Of a stretch of DNA of 64,000 nucleotides, positions 36,125 through 46,020 are shown piece by piece. The stretch comes from Sphingopyxis sp. LK2115 (lineage in GTDB: Bacteria > Pseudomonadota > Alphaproteobacteria > Sphingomonadales > Sphingomonadaceae), in assembly GCF_014595975.1 (NCBI RefSeq), contig NZ_JABWGQ010000035.1, positions 28,182-92,181 of the forward strand, written 5' to 3'. Positions within the stretch are counted from its first letter, which is position 1, and every line of letters begins with the position of its first letter. The position numbers and the translations under genes are program-made. Under the pieces are notes generated by a model, which searched no databases, had not been told where the DNA came from, and saw only the letters and a list, made by a program, of their open reading frames with translations.

Positions 36125-37212
36125 CGACGCCCACCTCGAGCATCCCAAGCTTTGACCATCACGAGCTGATCCAGTCGCATCCCGTGCCGACGTTGCTGAT
36201 CGACAGCAGCGGGGTTGTGCTCTTCGTCAATGCCGCCGCCGAGCAGCTCTGCAACGTCAGCCGGACGGCGATGGTCGGGCGCGTCATCTATGACGTCATC
36301 CAGATGGACCGCAGCTATCGCCAGCGGATGAACGATGCCGCCATGTCGGCGCTTTTCGCGCACCGGACCGAAATTACGCTCGGCGGCCGCAAGTCGGTTT
36401 TCGTCGACATGCAGATGGTGCCCTATGGCCAGGGCGGCCACCGCATCCTCGCGCTGGTGCCCTCGCAAAGCGATACCGAACTGATGGGCGGCGCGATCGG
36501 GCGGTCGAGCCGCGCCGCGGGGGCAGCGGCAACGATGCTGGCGCACGAGATCAAGAATCCGCTCGCCGGCATCAAGGGCGCGGCGCAATTGCTTGCCCGC
36601 AAGACCGACAGCGGAGGCGAGCGCTTCACGACGCTGATTTGCGCCGAGGTCGACCGCATCGCGACGCTGATTGACCAGATGGAGCATTTTTCGCGGGGAC
36701 AGCCGATCCTGTGCGAACCGATCAACCTGTACCAGCCGATTCATCAGGCGATGGAAACCGCGCGTGCGCGCCAGTTTCCGGGCGTTCGCTTCGCAGAGGA
36801 TTTCGACCCGTCGCTGCCGCTCGTCCACGGCAACCATGACGCCATGGTGCAGATATTGCTCAACCTCGTGACCAACGGCTGCGAAGCGCTGGCGGGGCGC
36901 GACGATGGCGTGGTGCGGATCGCAACTGCCTATCGTCACGGCCTGTCGATCGACAATGGCGACGGGCGCGGACGCATCGCGCTGCCGATCGAACTCAGCG
37001 TGAGCGACAATGGCCCCGGCGTCCCCGCGGACATTCGCGGCGATTTGTTCGACCCATTTGTGACGACGAAGCGCGACGGCAGGGGCCTTGGCCTGGCGCT
37101 CGTTGCCAAACTCGCGCGCGACATGGGCGGGACGGTGCAGCATATGCGCGATGGCGACTGGACGCGCTTTCGTGTCCACCTGCCCGTTGCGCAGGCAAAG
37201 GGACAGGGATGA
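36121..37212 (+). CDS. ntrB: Nitrogen regulation sensor kinase NtrB
   Basis: NtrB is a soluble histidine kinase/phosphatase that controls NtrC in response to PII. The 363 residues comprise a PAS domain ([20 protein letters not shown] at 20-40), a dimerisation helix with the phospho-acceptor His in [20 protein letters not shown], and a complete ATPase domain with N box ([13 protein letters not shown]), [11 protein letters not shown] and [18 protein letters not shown]. The start is GTG 36121 in a 4-base overlap with dusB; its stop overlaps the ntrC ATG. Confidence 0.96.
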   Translation: MTTPTSSIPSFDHHELIQSHPVPTLLIDSSGVVLFVNAAAEQLCNVSRTAMVGRVIYDVIQMDRSYRQRMNDAAMSALFAHRTEITLGGRKSVFVDMQMVPYGQGGHRILALVPSQSDTELMGGAIGRSSRAAGAAATMLAHEIKNPLAGIKGAAQLLARKTDSGGERFTTLICAEVDRIATLIDQMEHFSRGQPILCEPINLYQPIHQAMETARARQFPGVRFAEDFDPSLPLVHGNHDAMVQILLNLVTNGCEALAGRDDGVVRIATAYRHGLSIDNGDGRGRIALPIELSVSDNGPGVPADIRGDLFDPFVTTKRDGRGLGLALVAKLARDMGGTVQHMRDGDWTRFRVHLPVAQAKGQG

Positions 37213-38627
37213 GCGAAGGCAAGACGATCCTGCTGGTCGAAGATGATCCGGCGATCGCGATGATCATCCGCGAAACGCTCGATGACGAATGCGGCCTTCT
37301 CGCGTCGGTCGGCAGCATCGCCGAACGCAACGCGTGGCTCGCGGGCCATCGCCCGGACCTCATCATCACCGACGTCGTGCTGCCTGACGGCGATGGCATA
37401 GACTCGCTCGCGCATGCCGGTGTCGATCCCGCGACGCCGGTGATCGTGCTGTCGGCGCAGAACACGCTCGATACCGCGGTGCGTGCGACGGGTATCGGCA
37501 GCTATGACTATTTGCCCAAGCCGTTCGACCTCGACGAGCTGACCAGCAGCGTTCGCGCCGCGTTGCAACGGCGCGTCGAACCGGCGGCGAGCGACGCCAA
37601 CCCGCCCGCCGACAGCCACGGCCTCGTCGGCCGCGCGCCCGCAATGCAGGCCGTCTACCGCACGATCGCGCGGCTCGCGACCAACGACCTCGCGGTGCTG
37701 ATCCTCGGCGAATCGGGGACGGGCAAGGAAGTCGTCGCGCGCGCCATTCACGCCACTGGGCTGCGCCGCGCCGGACCTTTTGTCGCGATCAACATGGCCG
37801 CCATTCCGCGCGAATTGATCGAGGCCGAGCTGTTCGGCCACGAAAAAGGCGCCTTCACCGGCGCGCACAGCCGCAACGCGGGACGCTTTGAACAGGCCGC
37901 AGGCGGCACCCTGTTTCTCGACGAGATTGGCGACATGCCCCTCGAGGCGCAAACGCGGCTGCTGCGCGTGCTTCAGAGCAATGAATATTCGACCGTCGGT
38001 GGCAGCCAGCCGCTGCGCGCCGACGTCCGCGTCATCGCTGCGACGCATCGTGACATGCGCGCGCTTGTCGCCGACGGCCGCTTTCGCGAGGATCTCTTCT
38101 ACCGGCTCAACGTCATCCCCGTGACCCTGCCGCCGCTGCGCGACCGCCGCAGCGACATCGCCGCTCTCGTGCGCCATTTTGTCGAGGTCGGGCGCGGATC
38201 GGGGCTGCCCGACCGTCAGTTCGCGCCCGAAGCGATGCAATGGCTTGAACGCCACGACTGGCCGGGGAATGTCCGCGAACTTGGCAATGTGGTGCAGCGG
38301 CTTGCAGTGCTGTCACGCGACACCGTCGTCACCGCGCGCGAGGTCGAAATGGTGCTGCGCGACAACAGCGAAAGCGGCGGCCTGGTCGATCCCGCAGCGC
38401 GGATCGCACGCGCGATCGACGATTGGGCGCGCGAAAAAATGGCCAGCCCCGATCTGGAAAGCGACATTCACGGGCAACTCGAAGCCATCGTCGAGACTGC
38501 CCTGTTCCGGCGCGTGATGCGTGATGCGCAGGGCAACCAGCTCGAAGCCGCCCGGCGGCTCGGCATCAACCGCAATACGCTGCGCAAACGACTGGCCCAA
38601 TTGGAAATCAATCCCTTGCGCCCCTGA
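37209..38627 (+). CDS. ntrC: Nitrogen regulation response regulator NtrC
   Basis: NtrC is a sigma-54-dependent activator of nitrogen assimilation genes. The receiver carries Asp55 in LIITDVVLPDGDG. The AAA+ domain has Walker A GESGTGKE, GAFTGA (about residues 214-219), FLDEIGDMP (Walker B), and the sensor regions RVIAATHRDMR and FREDLFYRLNVIPVTLPPLR. The C-terminal Fis-type helix-turn-helix reads GNQLEAARRLGINRNTLRKR. With GAFTGA present it should contact sigma-54. At 472 residues it is full length. It follows ntrB with an ATGA overlap. Confidence 0.96.
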   Translation: MSEGKTILLVEDDPAIAMIIRETLDDECGLLASVGSIAERNAWLAGHRPDLIITDVVLPDGDGIDSLAHAGVDPATPVIVLSAQNTLDTAVRATGIGSYDYLPKPFDLDELTSSVRAALQRRVEPAASDANPPADSHGLVGRAPAMQAVYRTIARLATNDLAVLILGESGTGKEVVARAIHATGLRRAGPFVAINMAAIPRELIEAELFGHEKGAFTGAHSRNAGRFEQAAGGTLFLDEIGDMPLEAQTRLLRVLQSNEYSTVGGSQPLRADVRVIAATHRDMRALVADGRFREDLFYRLNVIPVTLPPLRDRRSDIAALVRHFVEVGRGSGLPDRQFAPEAMQWLERHDWPGNVRELGNVVQRLAVLSRDTVVTAREVEMVLRDNSESGGLVDPAARIARAIDDWAREKMASPDLESDIHGQLEAIVETALFRRVMRDAQGNQLEAARRLGINRNTLRKRLAQLEINPLRP

Positions 38628-38709
38628 AAGCTGCCAGGCCTGCGTCAAATGGCATGGCCGGCGCGATTGTGTGTTCTCTATGCAACAGGAATGTCGTATT
38701 GCAGCAACA

Positions 38710-41001
38710 ATGACGTTGGCCGCTGCCCCGACTTTCGACATGGATTCAGACGGACAGGACGTGCGCGCGGGCATCTGGCGTTTCGGCGTGCCCGAATATT
38801 ATGCGCTTGCCGCGATGGTGAGCATTGCGATTGCCACCTATATTTTTGTGACCGGCGATGCGCAAAGCGATCGACTGCTGACACCCGCGCTCGTCGCCGC
38901 GATCATGGTCGCCAATCTGGTTCCGGCGATGGCGCTGATCGTGCTGATCGGCAGCCGCGTTGCGCGCGCGCGCGCGACCAGTTCGATGGCAGGCGGCAAC
39001 GGCCGCCTGCACGTCCGCCTGGTCGCGCTCTTCTCGTTGATCGCCGCAGCGCCGACGATGCTCGTCGTGATCTTCGCGTCCTTGCTCTTCCAGTTCGGCG
39101 TCGATTTCTGGTTCTCGGACCGATCGCGCGGGATGTTCGAGAATGCGGCGAGCCTCGCCGAGGGCTATTATCAGGAAAACCAGCGCGAGGTCGGCGCGAA
39201 CACCATCGCAATGGCCAAGGATCTGGGCAATTTTCTGGATAAAGTGCCGCCCGACGATCCCGATTTCTCGAGCTATTATTTCCAGCAGGTCGTCGTCCGG
39301 AACCTCAATGAATCGGCGGTGATCGAGATCGGCGCCGACGGCGTCGCGCGGACGGCCGCGGGGGTCGACCCCGACAATCGTGCCGCCCAGAACCGTTTGC
39401 AGCCCGAGATGATCAAGCGGCTCGATGCCGGCGAAGATGTCGTCGTCGTCCGCCGCTCGGACCGGATCGAGGCGGCGACCAAGCTGCCGGGGGCGCAGCG
39501 TGCCTATGTCTATGCCTCGCGCGATTTCAACGTGCCGGGCTTCCAGCAGTCGGTGCGCGCCGGCACCGTGCTCGCCGATTACAACGCGCTCTTCCAGCGT
39601 TCGCAGCTGCTCCAGCTCCAGTTCAACGGCGCGCTTTACCTCGGCGCTTTGCTGCTGCTCGCGCTTGCGGTGATCGCGGCGATTGTCGTCGCCGACCGGA
39701 TCGTTCGGCCGCTGGGAACGCTGATTGGCGCAACGCGCACCGCGGCGGGCGGCGATCTTTCGGTCCGCGTGACACCGCCGGAGCGCGATGACGAGATTTC
39801 GGTGCTGACACGCGCCTTTAACCGGATGACCGAACAACTCGAAGGGCAGACGCGCGCGCTCGTTCACGCCAATGAGCAACTCGAAACGCGGCGCAGCTTT
39901 ATCGAGGCGGTGCTGAGCGGCGTGTCATCGGCGGTTGTGTCGGTCGATACCGACCGCCGCATCCTGCTTGCCAACGCCGCGGCGGAAAGGCTGGTCGCCT
40001 GCCCGGCCGACGAGCTCACGGGACTTCTGCTGGACGACGTCGCGCCTGAACTGTCGCAGCTGCTGACGGGGAAAGAGCGCGAGGCGATCGTCCAGCTGGC
40101 GCGCAAGGACAGCGAACCGGCGACGCTCGCGGCCAAGGCGGTGGCGCAAGGTGACGGTTTTGTCCTCAGTTTCGAGGATATTACGCAGCAATTGCTCGAC
40201 CAGCGCCGCGCCGCCTGGTCCGACGTCGCGCGCCGCATCGCGCACGAGATCAAGAACCCGCTCACCCCGATCCAGCTCGCCGCCGAGCGCCTGCAACGCC
40301 GCTTCGGCGACAAGGTCGAGGGCGATCAGGCGACCTTCCGCAAGCTCACCGACACGGTGATCCGCCAGGTTCACGACATGCGCCGCATGGTCGACGAGTT
40401 TTCCAGCTTCGCGCGGATGCCCAAGCCGACCTTCGGGGTCGAGGATGTGCGCGACATTCTGCGCCAGGCGGTGTTTCTGTTCGAGGTGGCAAAACCCGAC
40501 ATTGCCTTTGCCGTCAAGACGCCGACCGAGATCGAACCGCTGGTGTGCGACCGCCGCCTGCTGTCGCAAGCGATAACGAATATTATCAAGAATGCTGTCG
40601 AAGCAATTGAGGAAAAGCAAAAAGATTCCGACGAAATCGCGGCCGGAACCATTGGCGTCGAACTGGAAACCCACGCGCATGACGCAGTCGTCATCCGCAT
40701 CACCGACGACGGCATCGGGTTGCCCGAAGCGCGCGAGGCGATCGCCGAACCCTATATGACGACGCGGCAGGGCGGGACCGGGCTTGGCCTCGCGATCGTC
40801 AAGAAGATCGTCGAACAGCATTATGGCGAACTGGAGTTTTCGGACAATCCATTGGGGCAAGGCACGTGCGTCACCCTGACGCTGCATCCCGACCGGCTGC
40901 GGCCGCTGGCGGGGCAGGGCGACGACAATATGCTTGGTCGGCGTGAGACCGTTCCGGGACGCATCCGCAACCGACAGGATAAAGAAGACCATGGCGCTTG
41001 A
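38710..41001 (+). CDS. ntrY: Nitrogen regulation sensor kinase NtrY
   Basis: NtrY is a membrane histidine kinase of the NtrYX pair, linked to nitrate and redox responses in alphaproteobacteria. The N-terminus has several helices (ALAAMVSIAIATYIFVTGD, LVAAIMVANLVPAMALIVLI, LIAAAPTMLVVIFASLLF) and a periplasmic sensor part. A further helix (ALLLLALAVIAAIVVADRIV) leads into HAMP, then PAS (FIEAVLSGVSSAVVSVDTDR). HisKA has [20 protein letters not shown], and the ATPase domain has ITNIIKNAVEAIEE and GTGLGLAIVKKIVEQHYGE. ATG 38710 (763 residues) or 38680 are both plausible starts. The 3' end overlaps ntrX by 11 bases. Confidence 0.95.
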   Translation: MTLAAAPTFDMDSDGQDVRAGIWRFGVPEYYALAAMVSIAIATYIFVTGDAQSDRLLTPALVAAIMVANLVPAMALIVLIGSRVARARATSSMAGGNGRLHVRLVALFSLIAAAPTMLVVIFASLLFQFGVDFWFSDRSRGMFENAASLAEGYYQENQREVGANTIAMAKDLGNFLDKVPPDDPDFSSYYFQQVVVRNLNESAVIEIGADGVARTAAGVDPDNRAAQNRLQPEMIKRLDAGEDVVVVRRSDRIEAATKLPGAQRAYVYASRDFNVPGFQQSVRAGTVLADYNALFQRSQLLQLQFNGALYLGALLLLALAVIAAIVVADRIVRPLGTLIGATRTAAGGDLSVRVTPPERDDEISVLTRAFNRMTEQLEGQTRALVHANEQLETRRSFIEAVLSGVSSAVVSVDTDRRILLANAAAERLVACPADELTGLLLDDVAPELSQLLTGKEREAIVQLARKDSEPATLAAKAVAQGDGFVLSFEDITQQLLDQRRAAWSDVARRIAHEIKNPLTPIQLAAERLQRRFGDKVEGDQATFRKLTDTVIRQVHDMRRMVDEFSSFARMPKPTFGVEDVRDILRQAVFLFEVAKPDIAFAVKTPTEIEPLVCDRRLLSQAITNIIKNAVEAIEEKQKDSDEIAAGTIGVELETHAHDAVVIRITDDGIGLPEAREAIAEPYMTTRQGGTGLGLAIVKKIVEQHYGELEFSDNPLGQGTCVTLTLHPDRLRPLAGQGDDNMLGRRETVPGRIRNRQDKEDHGA

Positions 41002-42376
41002 TATTCTGATCGTCGACGACGAACGCGACATCTGCGACCTCGTGGCCGGGGTCATGGAGGATGAAGGTTATGAGGCGCGCACCGCCTCCGACAGCGATTC
41101 GGCGCTCGAAGCCATCCGCCAGCGGCGCCCCTCGCTGGCGCTGATCGACGTCTGGCTCCAGGGTTCGCGACTCGACGGGCTGGGGCTGGTCGAAGCGATC
41201 AAGGCGTTCGATCCGACATTGCCGATCATCGTGATTTCGGGGCACGGCGGGCTCGACACCGCGGTCGCCGCGATCCGCCGCGGCGCGTTCGATTTTATCG
41301 AAAAGCCGTTTGAAGCCTCGCGCCTGCTCCACCTCGTCGCGCGCGCCACCGAAAATGAGCGGTTGAAGTTCGAATATGAACAGCTTCGTGAAAAGGCCGG
41401 ACCGGCGGAAGAGCTGACCGGCAACAGCGCGGCGATCAATAACGTCCGCGCAACGCTGAAGCGCGTCGCCGGAACGGGAAGCCGCGTCCTCATCACCGGG
41501 GCGCCCGGCGTCGGCAAGGAAGTCGCCGCACGCGTCCTTCACGGTTGGAGCGGGCGCCACAACGCGCCCTTCCGGGTGATTTCGTCGGCGCGCATGGACC
41601 CGGAAACGGTCGAGCTGGAGCTTTTCGGAGCCGAGGCCGAGGACGGTTCGATCCGCGTCGGCCTGCTCGAACAGGCGCACGGCGGCACATTGTTTCTCGA
41701 CGAAGTTGCCGACATGCCGCTCACGACGCAGGGAAAGATATTGCGCGTGCTGACCGACCAGAGCTTTACGCGGGTCGGCGGGCGGACGATGATCCGCGTC
41801 GATGTGCGGATCATTTCGGGCTCGGCGCGCGACCTGACCGTGGAGATTGCCGAGGGACGCTTTCGCGAGGATCTTTATTACCGGCTCAACGTTGTGCCGG
41901 TGCACATCCCGTCGCTGCGCGAACGGCGCGACGACATCGCCAGCCTGTGCGATCATTTCGTGCGACGCTATGCCGCCGATCGCCGCGTGCCTCCGCCCCA
42001 GATCAGCGCCGAGGCGATGGCCGCGCTGCAGGCGCACGACTGGCCCGGCAATGTGCGCGAGCTGCGCAATGTCGTGGAACGGGTGATGATATTGACGCCA
42101 AGCGACCGGCTGGCGCGCATCGACGCCGACATGCTGCCCGCCGAACTGGTTCGCGGGGGAACCGACATTTTGCCCAATTCGGAGTCGATCACCGCCATTC
42201 CGCTCAAGGAAGCGCGCGAACATTTCGAGCGCGAATATCTGCGGATTCAGATCAACCGCTTTTCGGGCAACATCTCGCGCACTGCGAGCTTCATCGGCAT
42301 GGAGCGTTCGGCGCTGCACCGCAAACTGAAACTTTTGGGGCTTACCGAAAGTTCAGACAAGGAAAGCCCGGCTTAG
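40991..42376 (+). CDS. ntrX: Response regulator NtrX lacking the GAFTGA loop
   Basis: The receiver has Asp53 in LALIDVWLQ, and the segment [20 protein letters not shown] is typical of NtrX. The AAA+ domain keeps Walker A-like GAPGVGKE and [20 protein letters not shown]. The expected GAFTGA region, after [13 protein letters not shown], reads [13 protein letters not shown] without the motif. NtrX of this type cannot open sigma-54 promoters by the usual contact and may act with sigma-70 or as a repressor. The C-terminal helix-turn-helix is [23 protein letters not shown] 40991, 461 residues. Confidence 0.95.
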   Translation: MALDILIVDDERDICDLVAGVMEDEGYEARTASDSDSALEAIRQRRPSLALIDVWLQGSRLDGLGLVEAIKAFDPTLPIIVISGHGGLDTAVAAIRRGAFDFIEKPFEASRLLHLVARATENERLKFEYEQLREKAGPAEELTGNSAAINNVRATLKRVAGTGSRVLITGAPGVGKEVAARVLHGWSGRHNAPFRVISSARMDPETVELELFGAEAEDGSIRVGLLEQAHGGTLFLDEVADMPLTTQGKILRVLTDQSFTRVGGRTMIRVDVRIISGSARDLTVEIAEGRFREDLYYRLNVVPVHIPSLRERRDDIASLCDHFVRRYAADRRVPPPQISAEAMAALQAHDWPGNVRELRNVVERVMILTPSDRLARIDADMLPAELVRGGTDILPNSESITAIPLKEAREHFEREYLRIQINRFSGNISRTASFIGMERSALHRKLKLLGLTESSDKESPA

Positions 42377-42486
42377 CGCTGGACGATGCGGACGCTTTGC
42401 CGCATATTGCGAGCAAGAAGAATATGTTGAATGCCGGAATACCGGCGCCAAACCCGCGGTTTCACCGCCAAGAACAGGAGGCAAAT

Positions 42487-42981
42487 GTGTCCGATAAAAA
42501 CCAGAATCTTCAGGATATTTTCCTCAACGCCCTCCGCAAGAGCAAAACCCCCGTCACGATGTTTCTTGTGAAGGGGGTCAAGCTTCAGGGCATCATCACC
42601 TGGTTCGACAATTTCTCGCTGCTGCTGCGCCGCGACGGCCAGTCGCAGCTGGTGTACAAACATGCGATCTCGACCGTCATGCCCTCGCATGATTTCGACC
42701 TGTCGCTGCTCGGCGGCAATCTGCGCGACGCGCCGCCCAGCAAGGGCAAGGCGTTGCAGGACGTGTTCCTGAACGCGGTTCGACGGTCGGACGAATCGGT
42801 GACAATGTTCCTCGTCAACGGCGTGATGCTGCAGGGTGATATCGTTGCGTTCGATTTGTTCTGCATGTTGCTTGAACGCGAACGGCAGGTGCAGCTTGTT
42901 TACAAGCACGCCATTTCGACGGTCCAGCCGAACGGTCCGATCAATCTGACCGACAGTCACGACGAAGCGGACGACAGCTGA
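42487..42981 (+). CDS. hfq: RNA chaperone Hfq with two tandem Sm domains
   Basis: Hfq normally forms a hexamer of ~80-100-residue chains and mediates sRNA-mRNA pairing. This 164-residue protein holds two complete Hfq repeats: residues 8-67 ([10 protein letters not shown] ... [11 protein letters not shown]) and 90-148 ([10 protein letters not shown] ... [11 protein letters not shown]), offset by 82 residues. Both keep the proximal-face Gln-Asp and YKHAIST. The start is GTG 42487, 6 bases after AGGAGG; the open frame upstream lies in ntrX in another frame. The second repeat has Met114 where the first has Lys32 (E. coli Lys31). The assembly is probably a trimer of two-domain chains. The TGA overlaps the probable start of hflX. 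Confidence 0.96.
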   Translation: MSDKNQNLQDIFLNALRKSKTPVTMFLVKGVKLQGIITWFDNFSLLLRRDGQSQLVYKHAISTVMPSHDFDLSLLGGNLRDAPPSKGKALQDVFLNAVRRSDESVTMFLVNGVMLQGDIVAFDLFCMLLERERQVQLVYKHAISTVQPNGPINLTDSHDEADDS

Positions 42982-44330
42982 TCGACCCGATTGCCGACAG
43001 CGAAGACGAGTTTACGCGCGGCGCCGCCGCGATGATTATCGTGCCCGAATGGCATAGCCAGCGCCTTGCCCGCGACCTTGACGCGCGCGCCGAGGAGGCA
43101 AAAGGTCTTGCGCTGGCGATCGGTCTGAACGTCGTGGCGGTCCATATGCTCCGGTTGCGCCAGACGCGTGCCGCGACGCTGCTCGGCGTCGGCCAGATCG
43201 AAGCGATCGAACCCGACATCGCGGCAAAAGGCATCCAGCTGGTTGTGGTCGATGCCGCCCTGACGGCGATCCAGCAACGCAACCTTGAAACCGCCTTCGG
43301 CACCAAGGTGATCGACCGCACGGGCCTGATCCTGGAAATCTTTGGCGAGCGTGCGGCGACGGCCGAAGGACGGTTGCAGGTCGAACTCGCGCATCTCGAC
43401 TATCAGGCGGGACGGCTTGTGCGTAGCTGGACGCACCTTGAGCGGCAGCGCGGCGGCTTCGGCTTTCTGGGCGGCCCTGGCGAAACCCAGATCGAGGCTG
43501 ACCGCCGGATGATCCGGGGACGGATGGCGCGCATTCGTCGCAGCCTGGAGGACGCGCGCCGCACGCGGCAGCTCCAGCGTTCCAAGCGTCAACGCGCGCC
43601 GTGGCCGGTGATCGCGCTCGTCGGATATACCAATGCCGGAAAATCGACTTTCTTCAACCGCCTGACGGGAAGTGACGTCATGGCGGAAGATATGCTTTTC
43701 GCAACGCTCGACCCCACGATGCGCGAAATCCGCTTGCCCGGTATCGACAAGGCGATCCTGTCCGACACGGTCGGCTTTGTGTCGGACCTGCCGACCGAGT
43801 TGGTCGCGGCATTCCGCGCGACGCTGGAGGAGGTCACGACCGCCGACCTGATCGTCCATGTCCGCGACATCGTGCATCCCGACACCGAAGCACAGTACGA
43901 CGATGTGCGCGCGATCCTCGACTCGCTGGGCGTCAACGGGCCGCAGGATGAGGAGAGCGACGGGGCTGCGAGCGCAGTTCCGCAGATCGAGATATGGAAC
44001 AAGATCGACATGGCCGACGCCGATCGCCGCGCCGCTATGGAAGCGATGGCGGCGCGGCGCAGCGACGTCGCGATCATATCCGCAGTGACGGGCGAGGGGG
44101 TTGAAGCGGCGCGTTTGCTCATGGCCTCGCAATTGACCGCGCGGCACCAGGTTCAGCAAATCTACCTCGGTTATGAACAGGGCGACGCGATGGCATGGCT
44201 GCACGCGCGCGGCGAAGTGCTTGCCGATGAACCCAGGGGCGAGGGGCATGTGCTGACGGTCCGGCTCGATCCCGCCGACCGCGCGCGTTTTGACCGGCTA
44301 TGGCCGCCTAGCCAGCCTCCGACGCCTTGA
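42978..44330 (+). CDS. hflX: Ribosome-associated GTPase HflX
   Basis: HflX splits stalled or heat-damaged ribosomes. The N-terminal domain includes [20 protein letters not shown] and [20 protein letters not shown], and the linker [20 protein letters not shown] is diagnostic. The G domain has G1 [10 protein letters not shown]2/G3 [16 protein letters not shown] and [12 protein letters not shown], and G4 NKID. The first ATG is 43032, but the frame continues upstream through [17 protein letters not shown], which resembles the start of other HflX proteins as I remember them. CTG 42978 in a CTGA overlap with hfq is therefore my preferred start (450 residues). The 3' end overlaps mazG by 23 bases. 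Confidence 0.93.
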   Translation: MIDPIADSEDEFTRGAAAMIIVPEWHSQRLARDLDARAEEAKGLALAIGLNVVAVHMLRLRQTRAATLLGVGQIEAIEPDIAAKGIQLVVVDAALTAIQQRNLETAFGTKVIDRTGLILEIFGERAATAEGRLQVELAHLDYQAGRLVRSWTHLERQRGGFGFLGGPGETQIEADRRMIRGRMARIRRSLEDARRTRQLQRSKRQRAPWPVIALVGYTNAGKSTFFNRLTGSDVMAEDMLFATLDPTMREIRLPGIDKAILSDTVGFVSDLPTELVAAFRATLEEVTTADLIVHVRDIVHPDTEAQYDDVRAILDSLGVNGPQDEESDGAASAVPQIEIWNKIDMADADRRAAMEAMAARRSDVAIISAVTGEGVEAARLLMASQLTARHQVQQIYLGYEQGDAMAWLHARGEVLADEPRGEGHVLTVRLDPADRARFDRLWPPSQPPTP

Positions 44331-45081
44331 CCGCCTGCCAATGCGCTTCCTGCGTGTCGAGCGACAGGCCGCTCAGAGTGCCGCCTGCGCGTTCTTCCAT
44401 CGCGGCAAAACGGCGCGCGAATTTCAGATTGGCGTCGCGGAGCGCGCTTTCGGCGTCGACCCCCAGCTTGCGGGCATAGTTGACGACGGCAAACAACAGG
44501 TCGCCGATCTCTTCGTGGCGCGCGGCGGGATCTTTCGCCTCGGCAACCTCGGCCAGTTCCTCGGCCACCTTGTCGCGCGGACCATTGCTGTCGGGCCAGT
44601 CAAATCCGACGCGCGCGGCCCGGCCCTGAAGTTTCTGGGCGCGCAGCAGCGCGGGCAGCGAAAGCGCGACGCCCGCCAGCGCGCCTTGATGGCCGTTTTC
44701 GGACCGCTCGTCGGCCTTGATCGCCTCCCATTGCCGCCGCACGTCGCCGGTCGCGGCGCCGCCAAAAATGTGCGGATGGCGTCGTTCCATCTTGTCGCTG
44801 ATCGCACTGGCGACATCGTCGAAATCGAACAAGCCGTCATCGGCCGCAATCTGGGCGTGAAAAACCACCTGAAGCAGCAGATCGCCCAGCTCATCGCGGA
44901 TCGCCGCGGGATCGCCGCCGACAATGGCGTCGGCAACCTCATAGGCCTCTTCGATCGTATAGGGCGCGATCGTCGCAAAGCTTTGCGCCAGATCCCATTC
45001 GCAGCCGCCGTCCGGGTTGCGCAGTTGCCGCATGATGGCGAGGAGCCGGTCGATGGGGGCCGGGGACACAGTGTTTGTCAT
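44308..45081 (-). CDS. mazG: Nucleoside triphosphate pyrophosphohydrolase MazG
   Basis: MazG hydrolyses nucleoside triphosphates to monophosphates and pyrophosphate, cleaning non-canonical nucleotides. From ATG 45081 (MTNTVSPAPIDRLLAIMRQL) the 257 residues contain two MazG domains: the first with CEWDLAQSFATIAPYTIEEA and EELGD-like RDELGDLLLQVVFHAQIA, the second with EELAEVAEAKDP and EEIGDLLFAVVNYARKL. Between them lies the linker WEAIKADERSE. The upstream open frame to 45219 lacks family similarity. It is convergent with hflX. Confidence 0.95.
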   Translation of the reverse strand: MTNTVSPAPIDRLLAIMRQLRNPDGGCEWDLAQSFATIAPYTIEEAYEVADAIVGGDPAAIRDELGDLLLQVVFHAQIAADDGLFDFDDVASAISDKMERRHPHIFGGAATGDVRRQWEAIKADERSENGHQGALAGVALSLPALLRAQKLQGRAARVGFDWPDSNGPRDKVAEELAEVAEAKDPAARHEEIGDLLFAVVNYARKLGVDAESALRDANLKFARRFAAMEERAGGTLSGLSLDTQEAHWQAVKASEAG

Positions 45082-45243
45082 CGTTATCGCATCGCTTATG
45101 CTGGGACAGGCACGCCAGCACCAGGCGGCCATAGGGGAAGCGCCGCGATCCGCACCGCAACCGGATGCCGATGACAGCGCCGCGCCCGCCATAGCGCAAC
45201 GGCCCGCCATCTCAAGCAATTTGGCGGGGAAATGACGCGCTGC

Positions 45244-46020
45244 TCAGCCCGCGGGAGCGGTGATCTGTCCCGAACAGGCCCGCTCGGCAAGCGCGACTGC
45301 GGCGCCTGCCAGAATAAGGGTGGGCGCCGAGCCCGCGAGCGATTGCGTCGCAAGGCCGAGCAGGTCCAGCCGCGTGGCCAGTCGCTGTTCATCGGGCAGG
45401 CTTGCGTTGCAGGCGACAAGCACCGGCGTGTCGCCCCGCATCCCGGCCGCCATCAAACCCTTGGCAATGGCCCCCGCCGCTTCGCGACCCATGTAGAAAG
45501 CAAGCGTCGACCCGCCACGCGCCAACGAGTCCCAGTCGAGATCTAGCGCCGCGCCGCGGCGACTGTGTGCGGTGAGGAAGCGGATGTCGCGCGCGACTCC
45601 GCGCAGCGAGAGCGACATGCCGGCTGACGCCGCAACGGCGCTGGCCGTCGTGATTCCAGGGCAGACGCGCACCCGAAAGCCGGCCCGTTCGATCGCGGCG
45701 ATTTCCTCGGTCGCGCGACCGAAGATCATCGGATCACCGCCCTTCAGTCGGACCACGCGCTTACCCGCATGTGCAGCGCTTACCAGCAGGGCGTCGATCG
45801 TGCCCTGATCCTTTGAGTGACGACCCGACCGCTTGCCGACGCTGACACGCTCGGCACGATCAGGAATCAAGGCCAGAACGCCCCTGCCGACCAAGGCATC
45901 ATAAAAGACAATATCGGCGCGCTCGATCAGCCGCACCGCCTTCATCGTGAGCAGTTCGGGGTCGCCGGGACCGGCGCCGACAAGCCACACCGATCCGGCC
46001 GGAAAATCGTCAGGCGGCAT
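45244..46020 (-). CDS. cobA: Uroporphyrinogen-III C-methyltransferase
   Basis: This SAM-dependent methyltransferase makes precorrin-2, the precursor of siroheme. The 258 residues show the family motifs VWLVGAGPGDPELLTMKAVR, VSVGKRSGRHSKDQGTI, RVVRLKGGDPMIFGRATEEI and CPGITTASAVAASAG. There is no CysG-type dehydrogenase/ferrochelatase domain, so later siroheme steps must be encoded elsewhere. It overlaps the nasA 3' end by 11 bases and is the last gene of the nitrate operon, supplying cofactor for NirB. Confidence 0.95.
   Translation of the reverse strand: MPPDDFPAGSVWLVGAGPGDPELLTMKAVRLIERADIVFYDALVGRGVLALIPDRAERVSVGKRSGRHSKDQGTIDALLVSAAHAGKRVVRLKGGDPMIFGRATEEIAAIERAGFRVRVCPGITTASAVAASAGMSLSLRGVARDIRFLTAHSRRGAALDLDWDSLARGGSTLAFYMGREAAGAIAKGLMAAGMRGDTPVLVACNASLPDEQRLATRLDLLGLATQSLAGSAPTLILAGAAVALAERACSGQITAPAG

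Noticed and set aside
45017..45235. 72-residue plus-strand frame with a hydrophobic stretch between mazG and cobA
   Set aside because: It runs antisense to the mazG start, lacks a ribosome binding site, and I see no family resemblance. The hydrophobic part is too short to be persuasive.
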